This document shows positions 9,566 to 20,080 of a DNA stretch of 64,000 nt, in pieces. Made by a program: the position numbers and the translations under genes. A model generated the notes under the pieces. The model ran no database searches. It was not told the origin of the DNA and worked only from the letters and a program-made list of their open reading frames with translations. Origin of the DNA: Gnetum montanum (lineage: Eukaryota > Streptophyta > Gnetopsida > Gnetales > Gnetaceae); contig MNCI01010461.1 in NCBI GenBank assembly GCA_015680685.1, forward strand, positions 335,623 to 399,622, in the 5' to 3' direction. Positions within the stretch are counted from its first letter, which is position 1, and every line of letters begins with the position of its first letter.

Positions 9566-11973
9566 CTATTTATGTTGGGGGTAGATAGTGTTAATGTTAT
9601 GTGCCTCGGAGTCATCATCGAAGTAGATCGTGTTGATCACGTACGGGGCTTCCTTGGTGTTCAAGGGATCCTTATACACCCCCATGGCCTGATTCTGCGA
9701 TTGAACTGAGTTAGCCTCATCGAAAATGATTTGGCCGTCATCGATCATCTGTTGGATATCCTGCTTCAGGGTGAAGTAGTAATCTGTTCCGTGCCCGTTG
9801 CATTGATGGTAGTCACAGAAGTGATCCATCCTGAAGCCTTTGGGTACGGGCGGCTCATCTGGTGTTGCTAAGCTTGGGTTCTGTACGAGTTGGCAGAACC
9901 GGTCATGTCTTTGGATGGCCGCGAGGGATAACTACTTATGCCTCATCAGCCCAGCTTTGAGAAGCTGATCAAAGAGCTGGGACGGTTTCATCAGCAGAGG
10001 CGTGTATTGAGAGGGTTCCTTCCTCTCGAAATTGCGCGTACGGTTTGTTGGGTTCTGTGACGATGACGACTCCGGGGCTGTTGTGGGAGCGGGTTTATAA
10101 TAGTTAGTAGGGGTTGCGGGCGATTGTTGTTGGTGTGTGATGTTCGTCTGTTGGGCTCCTGCTATCGCTGCTATAGTTGTCTTGGCCTTCTCTTTATCCT
10201 TTTTAGTATGTTGATTTTTGAAGGCCACGTATGCCGAGTCATGGCTATTTTGAGCCGCTTCCTCTATGCTTTTGATCTACGCGAATGCCTGGTTAAGATC
10301 ACGCGCGTTAAGGTAATATAATTTGGACTTGAAGAAATCGTTGACAGCCCCCTTCAGAATTGTAAGCAGATAAGTTTGGCAGATTGGTTCGTGTAGCTCG
10401 TTGAGAGCTGCACTCCATCTCTAAATAACTTCTGTATAGGTTCAAGCGGTGTTTGCTTGATCTGTATGAGGCTGTCCAGCATGGCCTCGGGTTTCAAGTT
10501 GTACTTGAACCAGGTTACAAACTGGCGTAAAAGATCCTCCAAGGAAAAGACAGAGTTCCTCGGCAGGGCCCGGTACCAGTCGAGTGCCCTTCCCGAGAGG
10601 GACATGGGAAACACTCGTAGAATAGCATGAGGCCATGCCTAGAGCAATGCGCATTCTAATCTAAATGTTATTAAATGGGCGTTGGGGTCTGTCTCCCCGT
10701 TATATTTGGTCAACGTTGGTAAGGAGATGCCTTTGGGTAAGGTCAAAGGTGGGACAGAGGTGCTGATGGGGTCATCGTTATAGAAATCTACTACTTTCAA
10801 CTCCCCGTCGGCGGCCATTTTGAGGCGCTTTACCTCGTCGGTAAGTTCTTGCATTAATTTCTTAGCATCTGCCCAGTCTTGGGTGCTTGATGACATAGCA
10901 GCTTGAGACTGTGGTATATGATACAAGTTAGATTTCTGTATGGTGGGCTGAAAGGCTGAAAGCTGCACGGGTGGTTGTTGTCCTTGTGGAAAAGTTACAG
11001 TGGGTTGCACTAAGGATGGCACGTTGTATGGGAAATGTTGTTGTTGCTGTGGTTGGGGCTGTACCTGGGGAACGTGGACTGGTGGAATGGTATGTTGTGG
11101 CACGTGACTGTGAGAGGGTTGGTGTGATGGGGCACCCATCGGTGGCCATTGCCCAATCACATTCTGCGAAGGGACTCCTTGTTGGGTTACGGACATCGAG
11201 GGACCCGCGCGCGCTGGAATGTGCGGAATGTAATGAGCAGATGTGGATGCCGGTATTACGTGTGTCATCCCTATCACTTAGGGTGGGAGTGTCACCCCCA
11301 TGCTAGCGTGAGGGAGCAGTGCTTGCGAGGACGAACCCGCAGCGACAACAGGGATGATTGTGAGAGGAAAAGTGTTAGGTTGGGAATCACTCGGGAGAGG
11401 GATATGCACTAGCGCTGCTGTTTCAGGTGGTGGTGCTTGAGCCTGGGTAAACCTAGGATGTTGGAGGGGGAGGATTTCTCCTGTGTCTAGATGGAAAATG
11501 GGGTTAGCCTGGGCTTGTGGGCTAAGCGTGTGGTAGGTGTCCTCGTGCTCGGATTGAGCAGCAAAGTCATCTTCCTCTTCTGGTTGGGGTTCTAGCGTGT
11601 ACCGATCCAACGTGCAGCTCCTTTGCAGGAGGAGTTGTGTGACAAACTCCGAATACTGCTCCAAAACTGGGATTACATCATATGGGGAAGGGGTGAACTC
11701 GTATCCTCCCCTGTAAAAGAGCTTAAACTACCTCTTTACTTCCATTTTAGTTCGATCAACAGCCAGGCTAGCTTGTATTTTAATACATATAAAATTATAC
11801 TGGTCTTGGGTGATGATGTTGGAGGCTGGATCTCTCCCCTGTAACCTTAGAGACCGTCAGGGCCCCACTATAGGTTGCACCCCCGGGTGCTGTGCGACAA
11901 GCTGTTGGATGGTTGTGATGTCCGTGGTGGCGGTGGTTTGAGTAGTGACAGTGTTGTTGTTTGCGGGGTTCAT
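9566..11973 (-). pseudogene. Gag polyprotein of element A
   Basis: ATG at 11973-11971, chosen because B starts at the aligned ATG (55775) and both go on to a RSLRLQGR block. Pieces in order: N-terminal region with QDQYNFI; a Gln/Pro-rich stretch (10639-11277); the retrotransposon gag core at about 10354-10614 (MFPMSLSGRALDWYRALP, the family's L-x-G-x-A-x-x-W-Y-x-x-L pattern); and a nucleic-acid-binding segment CDYHQCNGHGTDYYF (about 9800), in which the last Cys of the C-x2-H-x4-H-x4-C zinc site is Tyr. It is interrupted by stops, for example near 10229-10350, and is non-functional. Confidence 0.85.
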
Positions 11974-12653
11974 GATGTTATGTCACGGATATAAATCGGT
12001 CTAAAGATACGAAGTTAATGTGTTATGTAGTGTGCAGCATATACGCTTCAATTGACAACGTATAGTGATGGCGTATACAGCGTATACAGTGTATATGATC
12101 AGCGTAGACGCTGGGGAGCGTATACAGCCTGAGATGAATCACAGCGTAAAGCGTAAAACAGAAGCTGGCGTAAGGCGTAAAACAGGAGAGCGTAAAGCAG
12201 TGGCGTAAAGCGTAAAACAGAAGCTAGCGTAAGGCGTAAAACAGGAGAGCATAAAGCAATGGCGTAAAGCGTAAAATAGAAGCTGGCGTAAGGCGTAAAA
12301 CATGAGAGCATAAAGTAGTGGCGTAAAGCGTAAAACAGAAGCTAGCGTAAGGCGTAAAACAGGAGAGCATAAAGCAGTGGTGTAAAGCGTAAAACAGAAG
12401 CTGGCGTAAGGCGTAAAACAGGAGAGCGTAAAGCAGTGGCGTAAGGGCTTCTGAACGGAGTTTTAAGGGCATAAAAAATATACAGCGTAAACGTCGAGCA
12501 GTTGCAGGCTGGGCTTTTAGCCAGAGCAGCGTAAATGCTAGGAAGGTTTGAGCAGGAAGCGGCTTGGAGCTAGCGGCGTAGACACTTGACGGCGTAAACG
12601 CTGGGGATTTGCAGGTCAGGGTTTTAGGAGATCCTCCTTCTAGCGCCAAAAAA
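11974..12653 (-). repeat. Leader (5' UTR) of element A with 59-bp tandem repeats
   Basis: This lies between the primer-binding site and the gag ATG. About five tandem copies of a 59-bp unit run from 12143 to 12440, each with gcgtaaagcgtaaaacagaa and ggcgtaaaacaggagag parts. They are flanked by GCGTATAC-type motifs at 12030-12115 and 12480-12600. B has leader repeats at the same place with different units (69 bp and 47 bp) built from the same GCGTA core. No coding potential is credible here. Confidence 0.8.
12633..12648 (-). other. Primer-binding site of element A
   Basis: The minus strand reads TGGCGCTAGAAGGAGG, beginning five bases inside the LTR edge (12654). The identical 16-mer sits five bases inside the LTR of element B (56524-56539), though surrounding bases differ. 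The terminal TGG complements a tRNA CCA end. I cannot name the tRNA with confidence. Confidence 0.75.
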
Positions 12654-13204
12654 TGCACTGTCCAAAATTGTCGGTGCAAGGCTGGAACGTTACGAGCTCC
12701 GAAAGATCCATAAACAAGCACAGTCGACCCTGCCTCCGCTTGAGGGCAAGCTGGAACGGACGAAGGCAAAGTGCCTTGGATGGTCCGCACGCAGATCAAA
12801 CAAGGACTTCCCCAACGTTTGCCACTACAACATGTTGGGTTATACGTAAATAATGCACATTAAATGTAAACCGTTAACAAGCACGATAATGTAAACGAGC
12901 CTATAAACGTAAACTGAAAAACAAAGAAAATTACAATAAATCTGTGCAAAATGTAAACTGTTTTGTATTGAAAATTGATTACAGAGTGCACCGGTCCAAA
13001 CGCAGTTGTGGATTGATCACAAGGAAGCTATTTAGCCCTGATGGGTGAGGATTATGATGGCAACTGCTGGAAATTTCTGCAGGCACAACGTGAATGCTGT
13101 ATGCTCAGCGTGCAGGATGTATGCCTAGCGTGTCAGGTTTTTCTCCTTTTCTTTTCTCCTGATTTGTTTTAAAATTGCCCCTTGGTCCCGTGGAAACTTT
13201 GGGC

Positions 13205-13211
13205 TTTTATA
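13205..13211 (-). promoter_or_regulatory. TATA box in LTR of element A
   Basis: The minus strand reads CTGTATAAAAGCCC (13214-13201). The B LTRs carry CTATATAAAAA (57148-57138) and TGTATAAAAACC at the same position relative to the LTR. It stands just downstream of the 180-bp repeat array in transcription order, which makes the array part of U3. Confidence 0.65.
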
Positions 13212-13382
13212 CAGGTTTTGACGCTAGACTCGGTTTGGGCGACACATGGACGTTGACCGGGTGCAAGATATGTTACAACTGGATAGCGTATAGCACGCCA
13301 GCGTAGAGGATGCCAGCGTAAGCCAAAAATGTACACAGCGTATACACATGAAAATGCTTTATTTTAAGGTCAAAAATTGATT

Positions 13383-15300
13383 TTTGGGAGCCCAAGAGCT
13401 GCTAGGAACCTTGGGGAAGGTTCTGGGGGGGTCCAGACGCTCGATTCTGGCACGTTTTGACTCATTTCTGGGGCCCGAAAGTCTGTCTACGTTGGCTGCA
13501 CCCTGGCATATATGCTGGGCGTACAAGAATGGAAGACCATCATTTGGATCCCAAAATTCGATTTTCAAGTATCCAAGAGCTACTGGAAACCTTGGGGAAG
13601 GTTCTGGGGGGGTCTGGACGCTCAATTCTAGCACGTTTTGACTCATTTCTGGGGCCCGAAAGTCTGTCTACGCTGGTTGCACCCCAGCGTATACGCTGGG
13701 CGTACAGGAATGGAAGACCATCATTTTGAGCCCAAAATTCGATTTTCAAGTGTCCAAGAGCTACTAGAAACCTTGGGGAAGGTCCTAGGGGGTCTAGACG
13801 CTCGATTCTGGCACGTTTTGACTCATTTCTTTGGCCCGAAAGTCTGTCTACGCTGGTTGCACCCAGGCTTATATGCTGGGCGTACAGGAATGGAAGACCA
13901 TCATTTGGAGCCCAAAATTCGATTTTCAAGTGTCCAAGAGCTACTGGGAACCTTGGTAAAGGTTCTGGGGGGTCTAGATGCTTGATTCTGGCACATTTTG
14001 ACTCATTTTTGGGGCCCGAAAGTCTCTCTACGCTGGCTGCACCCCGGTGTATATGCTGGGCGTACAGGAATGGAAGACCATCATTTGGAGCCCAAAATTT
14101 GATTTTCAAGTGTCCAAGACCTACTGGGAACCCTGGGCAAGGTCCTAGGAGGTCCAAACGCTCGATTCTGGCATGTATTGACTCATTTCTGGGGCCCAAA
14201 AGTCTCTCTACACTGGCTACACCCTGGCGTATATGCTGGGCGTACAGGAATGAAAGACCATCATTTGGAGCCCAAAATTTGATTTTCAAGTGCTTAAGAC
14301 CTACTGCGGACCCTGGGCAAGGTCCTAGGGGGTCCAGACGCTCGATTCTGGCACGTTTTGACTCATTTCTAGGGCCTGAAAGTCTGTCTACGTTGGCTGC
14401 ACCCCGGAGTATATGCTGGGCGTACAGGAATGGAAGACCATCATTTGGAGCCCAAAATTCGATTTTCAAGTGTCCAAGAGCTATTGAAAACCTTTGGGAA
14501 GGTTCTGGGGGGTCTGGACGCTCGATTCTAGCACGTGTTGACTCATTTCTGGGGCCCGAAAGTCTGTCTACGCTGGCTACACCCCGGCGTATACGCTGGG
14601 CGTACAGGAATGGAAGACCATCATTTGGAGATAAAAATTCGATTTTCAAGTGTCCAAGAGCTGCTAGGAACCTTGGGGAAGGTTCTGGGATGTTTGGACA
14701 CTCGATTCTAGCACGTTTTGAGTCATTTCTGGGGCCCGAAAGTCTCTCTACGCTGGCTGCACCCCGACGTGTACGCTGGGCGTAGAGGAATAAAAGACCA
14801 TCATTTGGCTCCCAAAATTCGATTTTCAAGTGTCCAAGAGCTATTGGGAACCTTGGGGAAGGTTCTGGGGGGTCTAGATGCTCGATTCTAGCACGTTTTG
14901 ACTCATTTTTGGGGCCCGAAAGTCTCTCTACGCTGGTTGCACCTCGACGTATACGCTGGGCGTAGAGGAATGAAAGACCATTATTTGGCTCCCAAAATTC
15001 GATTTTCAAGTGTCCAAGAGCTGCTGGGTACCTTGGGGAAGGTTCTAGGGGGTCTGGACACTCGATTTTAGCATGTTTTGACTCATTTCTGGGGCCCAAA
15101 AATCTGTCTACGCTGGATGCACCCCAGCGTATACGCTAGGCGTACAGGAATGGAAGACCATCATTTGGAGCCCAAAATTTGATTTTCAAGTGTCCAAGAG
15201 CTATTGGGAACCTTGGGGAAGGTTCTGGGGGGCCTGAACGCTCGATTCTGGCATGTTTTGATGAGTTTTTGAGCCCCAAAAGTTGTTGTACGCTGGGCCT
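13383..15300. repeat. 180-bp tandem array in U3 of element A LTR
   Basis: About 10.5 head-to-tail copies of a 180-bp unit. The anchor gactcatttctggggccc recurs at about 13459, 13640, 13820, 14000, 14180, 14360, 14540, 14720, 14900 and 15080, with a last divergent copy near 15260. Each unit holds a gcgtatacgctgggcgtac segment. The copies differ mostly by single substitutions and almost never by indels. Because 180 is divisible by three, long open frames appear by chance on both strands. Confidence 0.95.
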
Positions 15301-15554
15301 TACGCTGGGCATGTGTAGGCCGGCATACAGGATGCATACTTAGTGAAAACCAAGTATTTTGAGCTCAAGATTTGCCAAGTTTGATGCCAGATGTCATCAT
15401 AGTCTTCTGTGGGTCCCAGGGAACTTTTACTTGCTTGCTTTGACTTCGTTTGATGCTATTTTTGAGGCTTTCAAGCTTGGTCATGCTGAGGACCAACATG
15501 CCTTAGCTTAATTTCTGTCTACAAGTGTTAGCCAAAATTTTTTGTGGTGTTTCA

Positions 15555-16496
15555 ACACCCTGGGGGACCTTTTATTACACCATGATGCCTTTTGGGTTAA
15601 AAAATGCCGAAGCTACGTATCAACGAGCCATGACGTACATCTTTAGCGATTACCTCCTAGAGAAACTGAATGATTATGTCAACGATATAGTTGTTAAGTC
15701 TATAAAGTCAGAGGACCATTCAGAGGATCTAGATTTAGTCCTTAAAAGATGTTCTAAATACGACCTCCAGCTCAACCCAAAGAAGTATGTGTTCAGAGTC
15801 AAAACCGGACGCATGCTGGGGTTTGTGGTATCAGAATTTGGTATACGCGTAGATCCTGACAAAGTCAAAGCCATTATTAAATTGACACCCCCTACAAATC
15901 TTAAGCAATTACGTGGATTACAGGGGAGGTTACAGTTTATCAGGTGGTTCATCTCAAGATTAACTGATAAGTTACATACTATGCAACATTTTCTTAAAAA
16001 GGGGGTTAATTTCGAATGGACAGACGATTGTCAGCGTGCGTTTGACAGCTTGAAGTAAGAGCTTCAACACTTGCCAACAGTTTTCCCACCACAAAGGGAT
16101 CAATCGTTTTACATCTACCTCGCAACTTTAGATGTAGCCTTAGCTACATTACTCTGTCAAAAGAGGGATGATGGGTCGGAAGTACCCATCTACTACTTAA
16201 TTCATGCTCTATGTGCGTATGAAACGAGGTACAACGAAGTAGAGCGTAACTGCGTAGCATTAGTATTTACGCTCAAGAAGTGTAGACATTATCTTTTCCG
16301 TAGCCAAGTTAACATCATCTATAAAAATAACATCCTTAGGGCCATTACGCATAATCTATACGAAAGTAGTAAAATAGCTCGTTGGAAAGCTATCATGGTA
16401 GAATTCGATCTACATTACGTTGGTCAATCTTCTACGAAGGGCCAAGTGATAGCTGACCAATTAATAACATCACTATTGATAGTGAAGCAACCATAG
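15555..16496 (+). pseudogene. RT (C-terminal half) and RNase H of element C
   Basis: RT from the PWGTFYYTMMPFGLKNAEAT block through the palm, then RNase H with SHAL-like (here IHAL) CAYETRYNEVERNCVALVF. The active site reads YVNDIVVKS, so the second Asp pair is N-D in place of D-D; this should abolish polymerase activity (inference). A TAA at 16056-16058 splits RT from RNase H, and a TAG at 16495 follows TSLLIVKQP. The RT segment is longer than in A because the 19-codon block lost there is present (LVLKRCSKYDLQLNPKKYVF). The upstream half is separated by the insertion of A. Confidence 0.85.
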
Positions 16497-16499
16497 AGC

Positions 16500-17222
16500 C
16501 TAAGTTTCCAGATGAACATGTACATAGTTTAAGCCCTGTTTTAACATGCCCTGAAGCAACATTATATTTCGATGGAGCTTCAACCATTAGAGGCGGCAGT
16601 GCCGCCATAGTTATTACGCTATCACCTGAGGATGTGCCTCTTCACGCTTATCGCTTGACCTTTCCCTGTACGAACAATGTGGCAGAGTACGAGGGGCTTC
16701 TCAGGGGATTATTAACTGCCGAGAACTTAATGTTCGACACCTGGCAATTAGGGGTGATTCGATGCTCGTTATAAATCAGATCATGGGAGTCTACGCCTGC
16801 AAGGCTGCACATTTACAGCCCTACTGCGATATGGCTAAAGATCTTCTAAAGCTGTTCACGACCATCGATGCCCAACACATGCCACGAAATGATAACACAC
16901 TGGCCGATGCACTGGCTACACTGGCTTTAAACATGCCATCACATCTGTTCGACACTTGTCCTACTTTAATAATGGATTGTACAGGTCCTATCATTCAGGT
17001 CGCGCAAATATCTTTACTGCTCAAGGATAGCACGCCAGAGTGGTATGACAACATCAAAACTTACCTCTTGCAAGGTGAGCCACTACACAAATTAACAAGT
17101 GTGCAGAAAGATGCAATCCACAAGCGAGCTAGGCAGTATGTCATCATAGGAGACAGTACTCTTTATAGATGCTCTTTTGATGGCGTGCTGCTTACGTTAA
17201 CAAAGACCAAGCACAACGTATA
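16500..17222 (+). pseudogene. Archaeal-type RNase H and linker of element C
   Basis: At about 16560 the frame shows YFDGASTIRGGSAA (first catalytic Asp), then a TNNVAEYEGLLRGLL block. A frame slip follows near 16720-16760, then MLVINQIMGVYACKAAHLQP and HMPRNDNTLADALATLAL (open frame 16762-17223). The linker to the integrase carries WYDNIKTYLLQGEPLHKLTS. It is the same order as in B, supporting the Tat lineage. The ALVRGDS-like strand is damaged by the slip. Confidence 0.75.
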
Positions 17223-17223
17223 G

Positions 17224-18278
17224 TTGGCGAGATCCACGAAGGATTATGTTGAGAACACGTAGCACCACGAGCTATGGCTTCAAAAATCCATCACTTAGGG
17301 TATTACTGGCCTTACATGAAAAAAGATTATCTGACAAAGGTTAAAACATGTGACATGTGTCAACGTTACACAAATCTTATACACGTGTCGCCCACAGAAT
17401 TACACACAACTCAGATAACATGGCCATTTCAACGATGGGGACTAGACATCATAGGGCCTATCATACCGAGATCTTCCACAGGTCATAGCTTCATAATTAC
17501 TGCCACTAAGTACTTCACGAAGTGGGTAGAAGCTATTCCTTTACAGAAGATCACATCTCAACAGATTTGTCATTTCATCCTTGATAACATTGTAACCAGA
17601 TTTGGTCTCCCGATAGCTATCGTGACCGATAACGGGCCACAATTTAGTAATACGGAAACCAAATCCTTCTGTGATAGCCTTGGCATTAAACAATCTTTTT
17701 CCTCACCCTATTACCGGCAAGCGAATGGTCAAGCTAAAGCCACAAATAAAGTCATCATCAATCTGCTCCAGAAAATGCTTGACAGTAACAAGAGATGGTG
17801 GCATGAAAAGATCCTCTATGTGCTATGGGTGTATCGTACTACATGTAGGTTGGCTATAGATAGTATGCCCTACAGCCTAGTCTACGGATCTGAGGTAGTG
17901 CTGCCACTCGAATTACAAGTGCCTTCTCTGAGAATGGTCCTCTCCATGATTATAAATGAGGCTCAACACACCGAGTCTCGGATCATGGATTTGGATTCAG
18001 TAGAAGAGAAGCGAATACAGATGCTTGATACAATCGAGAAGTATCAAGACAAACAGAGGCAAAAACATCGTCATAATCTCTAGCAGCGTCTGATCAAGAA
18101 AGGAGATTTAGTTTTCAAGGCCATTCACGAACTAGTGGATAAATTCTTTGCAAACTGGGAGGGCCCTTTCTTGGTGGCTGATGTGTATGGCAACGGAGCA
18201 TTCAAGCTAGTAGATATCGACGGCAACGAGTTACCGAATCCTGTGAATCACATATATCTGAAGCAGTACTACATCTAG
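17224..18278 (+). pseudogene. Integrase of element C
   Basis: The H2C2 zinc region is damaged by a stop (tgagaacac near 17250), with CDMCQRY intact. The catalytic core has GLDIIGPI (first Asp), VTDNGPQF (second Asp) and GQAKATNK, where the third catalytic residue Glu is Lys. A C-terminal GPY/F-like module follows (WEGPFLVADVYGNGAFKL) and ends HIYLKQYYI, with a stop at 18276-18278. The open frame 17274-18083 is broken by TAG at 18081. No chromodomain is present, as expected for Tat elements. Confidence 0.85.
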
Positions 18279-18294
18279 CTACATTTCCAGTGTT

Positions 18295-18790
18295 AACATC
18301 AGGTATGGTAACAATCGTCCACTATGATGCTAAACTGGCAATAACCGTCCGCTACGACGTAAAACTGGCACTCCCTTTACGCGTCTGCTATGACGCTAAA
18401 CTGGCAACAACCGTCAGCTATGACGTAAAACTGGTAAGTTGCAACTATTCGCTACAACGTAAAACTGGCAGTGTTGTACAGGTCAACCAAGATGAAAAAC
18501 TGGCATCTTTGGCATGTGTCCACCACGACGCTAAACTGGAACCGGCTGTCCACCATGACACAAAACTGGCATAGGTAAGTAGCCTTCTGCTGAGATGTGA
18601 AACCAGCATAGACTTGTCCCTGGGTCATGACACAAAACTGACACCCACAGCACAGTCTGCTGAGACCATAAATCAGCCTTGCCACCGTCTGCTACGACGT
18701 AAAACTAGCATTTATCGGTCCACCCAGACTTTAAACTAGGACCATGATCTGTTGAGACTTAAAACCAGCAACCACAGTCTACCAAGACTT
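18295..18790. repeat. Hairpin-repeat array in 3' UTR of element C
   Basis: About twelve degenerate copies of GTC-six bases-GAC-x-TAAACTGGCA, for example GTC-TGCTAT-GAC then GCTAAACTGG and GTC-CACCAT-GAC then ACAAAACTGG. The GTC and GAC parts form a short stem. The reverse complement of the same motif follows the integrase in element B (41918-42245), so it is a lineage feature and not a chance array. Confidence 0.75.
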
Positions 18791-19144
18791 AAAAATTAGG
18801 ACTTATAGACCACCATCATGCAAATCAAGCGAGCGTAATCGTCTCTGTGCAGTTGCAAAGCAAATGGGGTGGGATGTTGGGACAACCCCAGCATCACTAC
18901 CTCACAGGCATTCTGCTGATTCCTCAGATGTGCTGAAAGGCATACTACTGACCCCTCGGAGATGCCATCACTACACCCACTGCAGCGGTGGCACCTCTGA
19001 GAGTTTAGATTCGCCGACCGGAGCCCCAAAGGAGTTCTCATCAACTACGACTTTGGGAACCTCCACTTATCATCACTATCAGGCTCTAGCTTCACAGATT
19101 CACCTACCTGGTTCTTTACATAACCAGTCAGGTGCGCTGAGTTA
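18791..19144. other. Unassigned 3' region of element C
   Basis: About 350 bp without a credible reading frame or recognised motif. It follows the hairpin array and precedes the chromovirus remnant. It could be the rest of the C 3' UTR or a truncated LTR. No terminal TG...CA pair or polypurine tract could be placed. Confidence 0.35.
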
Positions 19145-19394
19145 AAACTGTGTACACAGATTTTTGTTTGGTATTTTCCAGCTACCGACATTTTCCATCG
19201 TTACACACTTCATAGGACAACTAAGGGCAAGGATGTACAAACCATGGAGGTAGAGGAAACATCTAGCCAAGATCTTTAAAGAGGTAATGCTAATGCTTCC
19301 AAAATTGAAAAAATTTCTGAATTGAATTCTTGTGCAGTTATGGGAAATGTGAATATAGGAGATCATCCAACAAAAAAAATTTGTTATTTCAAAT

Positions 19395-19625
19395 TGAGGC
19401 TAGATGTTTGCTTAGTGGGAAATGGATTCATATTTTGATTGATGGGGAAGCCCAAAAAAATATTATTTCTTCTAAGGTAATTGCTAGATTGGGTTTAGTA
19501 ACACATCCACATCCTAGACCCTATAATGTGCATTTGTTGTCAAGAGACTTCTCTCAAGATATGAGAGAGCAATATATCTTGAAGTTTAAAATTGGAAGTT
19601 ATAATGATGTTGCAAATGTGATGTG
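19395..19625 (+). pseudogene. Aspartic protease remnant of element E
   Basis: Residues WIHILIDGEAQKNIISSKVI and RLGLVTHPHPRPYNV match the chromovirus protease layout ILIDGGSxxNFIS...LxLxxxPHPxPYxxxW. The catalytic D-G-G/S is D-G-E, and the frame ends in TGA at 19624-19626. It is a fragment only. No gag is recognisable upstream in 19145-19390. Confidence 0.65.
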
Positions 19626-19779
19626 ATACCAATTCATTATGATGGTGTAATTTTTAAAAGATCTTAGAATTTTGATAATGGTGTTTAAATTAATGTGTGG
19701 ATTATAGCAAGACCTGATGAAATCCATGAGTTAATTCCTATGACAATTGAAGAATAATTAATATTTTAGGTGAGGTGAG

Positions 19780-20080
19780 AAGACCCAAAGGAGCTTTGAC
19801 TTGTTGAAGGCAAAACTAACTAGTGAACCAGTGCTTGCAATGCCAAATTTCCATAAGCTTTTTTAGGAGGAGATGAATGCAAATGAAATTACCATTGAAA
19901 GGCTAATTTCACAAGAATGTAGACATATTACTTTCTTTTTAGAAAATTTGAATGAGTCAAGGAAGAAATATAACATATATGATAAGAATTTATATGCTAT
20001 TGTCCAAGATATCAAGCATTGGAGGTATTACATGCTACCCAAGAAGTTCACTTTGAAGACTAACCACAAAGCACTTTAAT
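19780..20080 (+). pseudogene. RNase H remnant of element E
   Basis: Translated pieces read LLKAKLTSEPVLAMPNF, then (open frame 19873-20079) NESRKKYNIYDKNLYAIVQD and HWRYYMLPKKFTLKTNHKAL. These are the standard gypsy RNase H blocks, with Y-D-K-E-x-Y-A-I-V and L-x-T-D-H-K-A-L. The DASG catalytic segment between them is lost. Stops lie on either side. Confidence 0.7.

Larger units (their letters stand above)
1..15554 (-). mobile_element. Element A: Tat-lineage Ty3/gypsy retrotransposon, truncated by window edge
   Basis: Reading leftwards from 15554 it shows a 2.9-kb LTR, a primer-binding site, a repeat-rich leader, gag, a proline-rich linker, protease, an insert carrying a gene on the opposite strand, then RT, RNase H and the start of the archaeal-type RNase H. 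The integrase and 3' LTR lie beyond position 1; position 1 aligns with about 43478 of element B. Two RNase H domains in series are the mark of the Tat/Ogre/Retand group (known). The coding parts contain stops, frameshifts and a 19-codon RT deletion, so the copy is dead. The sequence to its right (15555 on) is the interrupted RT of element C, so A is nested in C. Confidence 0.9.
12654..15554 (-). repeat. 5' LTR of element A (2.9 kb)
   Basis: The left edge starts TGCACTGTCC, similar to TGTACCATCC of the B LTR. The right edge ends GTGGTGTTTCA, the same last bases as both B LTRs, and is followed by retrotransposon C coding sequence. On the minus strand the LTR begins TGAAACACC. A U3 tandem array (13383-15300) and a TATA box (13205-13211) lie inside. 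At 2901 bp it is over twice as long as the B LTRs (1240 bp); the array explains most of the excess. Confidence 0.85.
15555..19144 (+). mobile_element. Element C: Tat-lineage Ty3/gypsy fragment (3' part of pol and 3' UTR), host of element A
   Basis: It starts abruptly inside the RT at the TPWGTF motif, exactly where the LTR of A ends, and continues through RT, RNase H, aRNH and integrase into a repeat-bearing 3' region. The 5' part should lie left of the window beyond A. The first bases, acacc (15555-15559), are the expected target duplication. No 3' LTR of C is recognisable before sequence of element E begins near 19145, so the end is approximate. Confidence 0.8.

Noticed and set aside
12224-12799. 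A 191-codon minus-strand frame over the leader and LTR edge
   Set aside because: It crosses the primer site and LTR boundary and consists mostly of translated 59-bp repeats.
13982-14785. A 267-codon plus-strand frame in the same array
   Set aside because: Same cause: a shadow of the 180-bp repeat, with no start context, promoter or conservation.
13540-15099. A 519-codon open frame of repeated ~60-residue units on the minus strand
   Set aside because: It is produced by a 180-bp tandem repeat whose unit is divisible by three and has no stop in that frame. It lies in the U3 of an LTR, the opposite strand is also open for long stretches, and no family matches.
13383-15300. CRISPR-like or centromere array
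   Set aside because: Units are contiguous with no spacers, so it is not CRISPR. It is bounded inside an LTR, so it is not a centromeric satellite block, though it might have seeded one.
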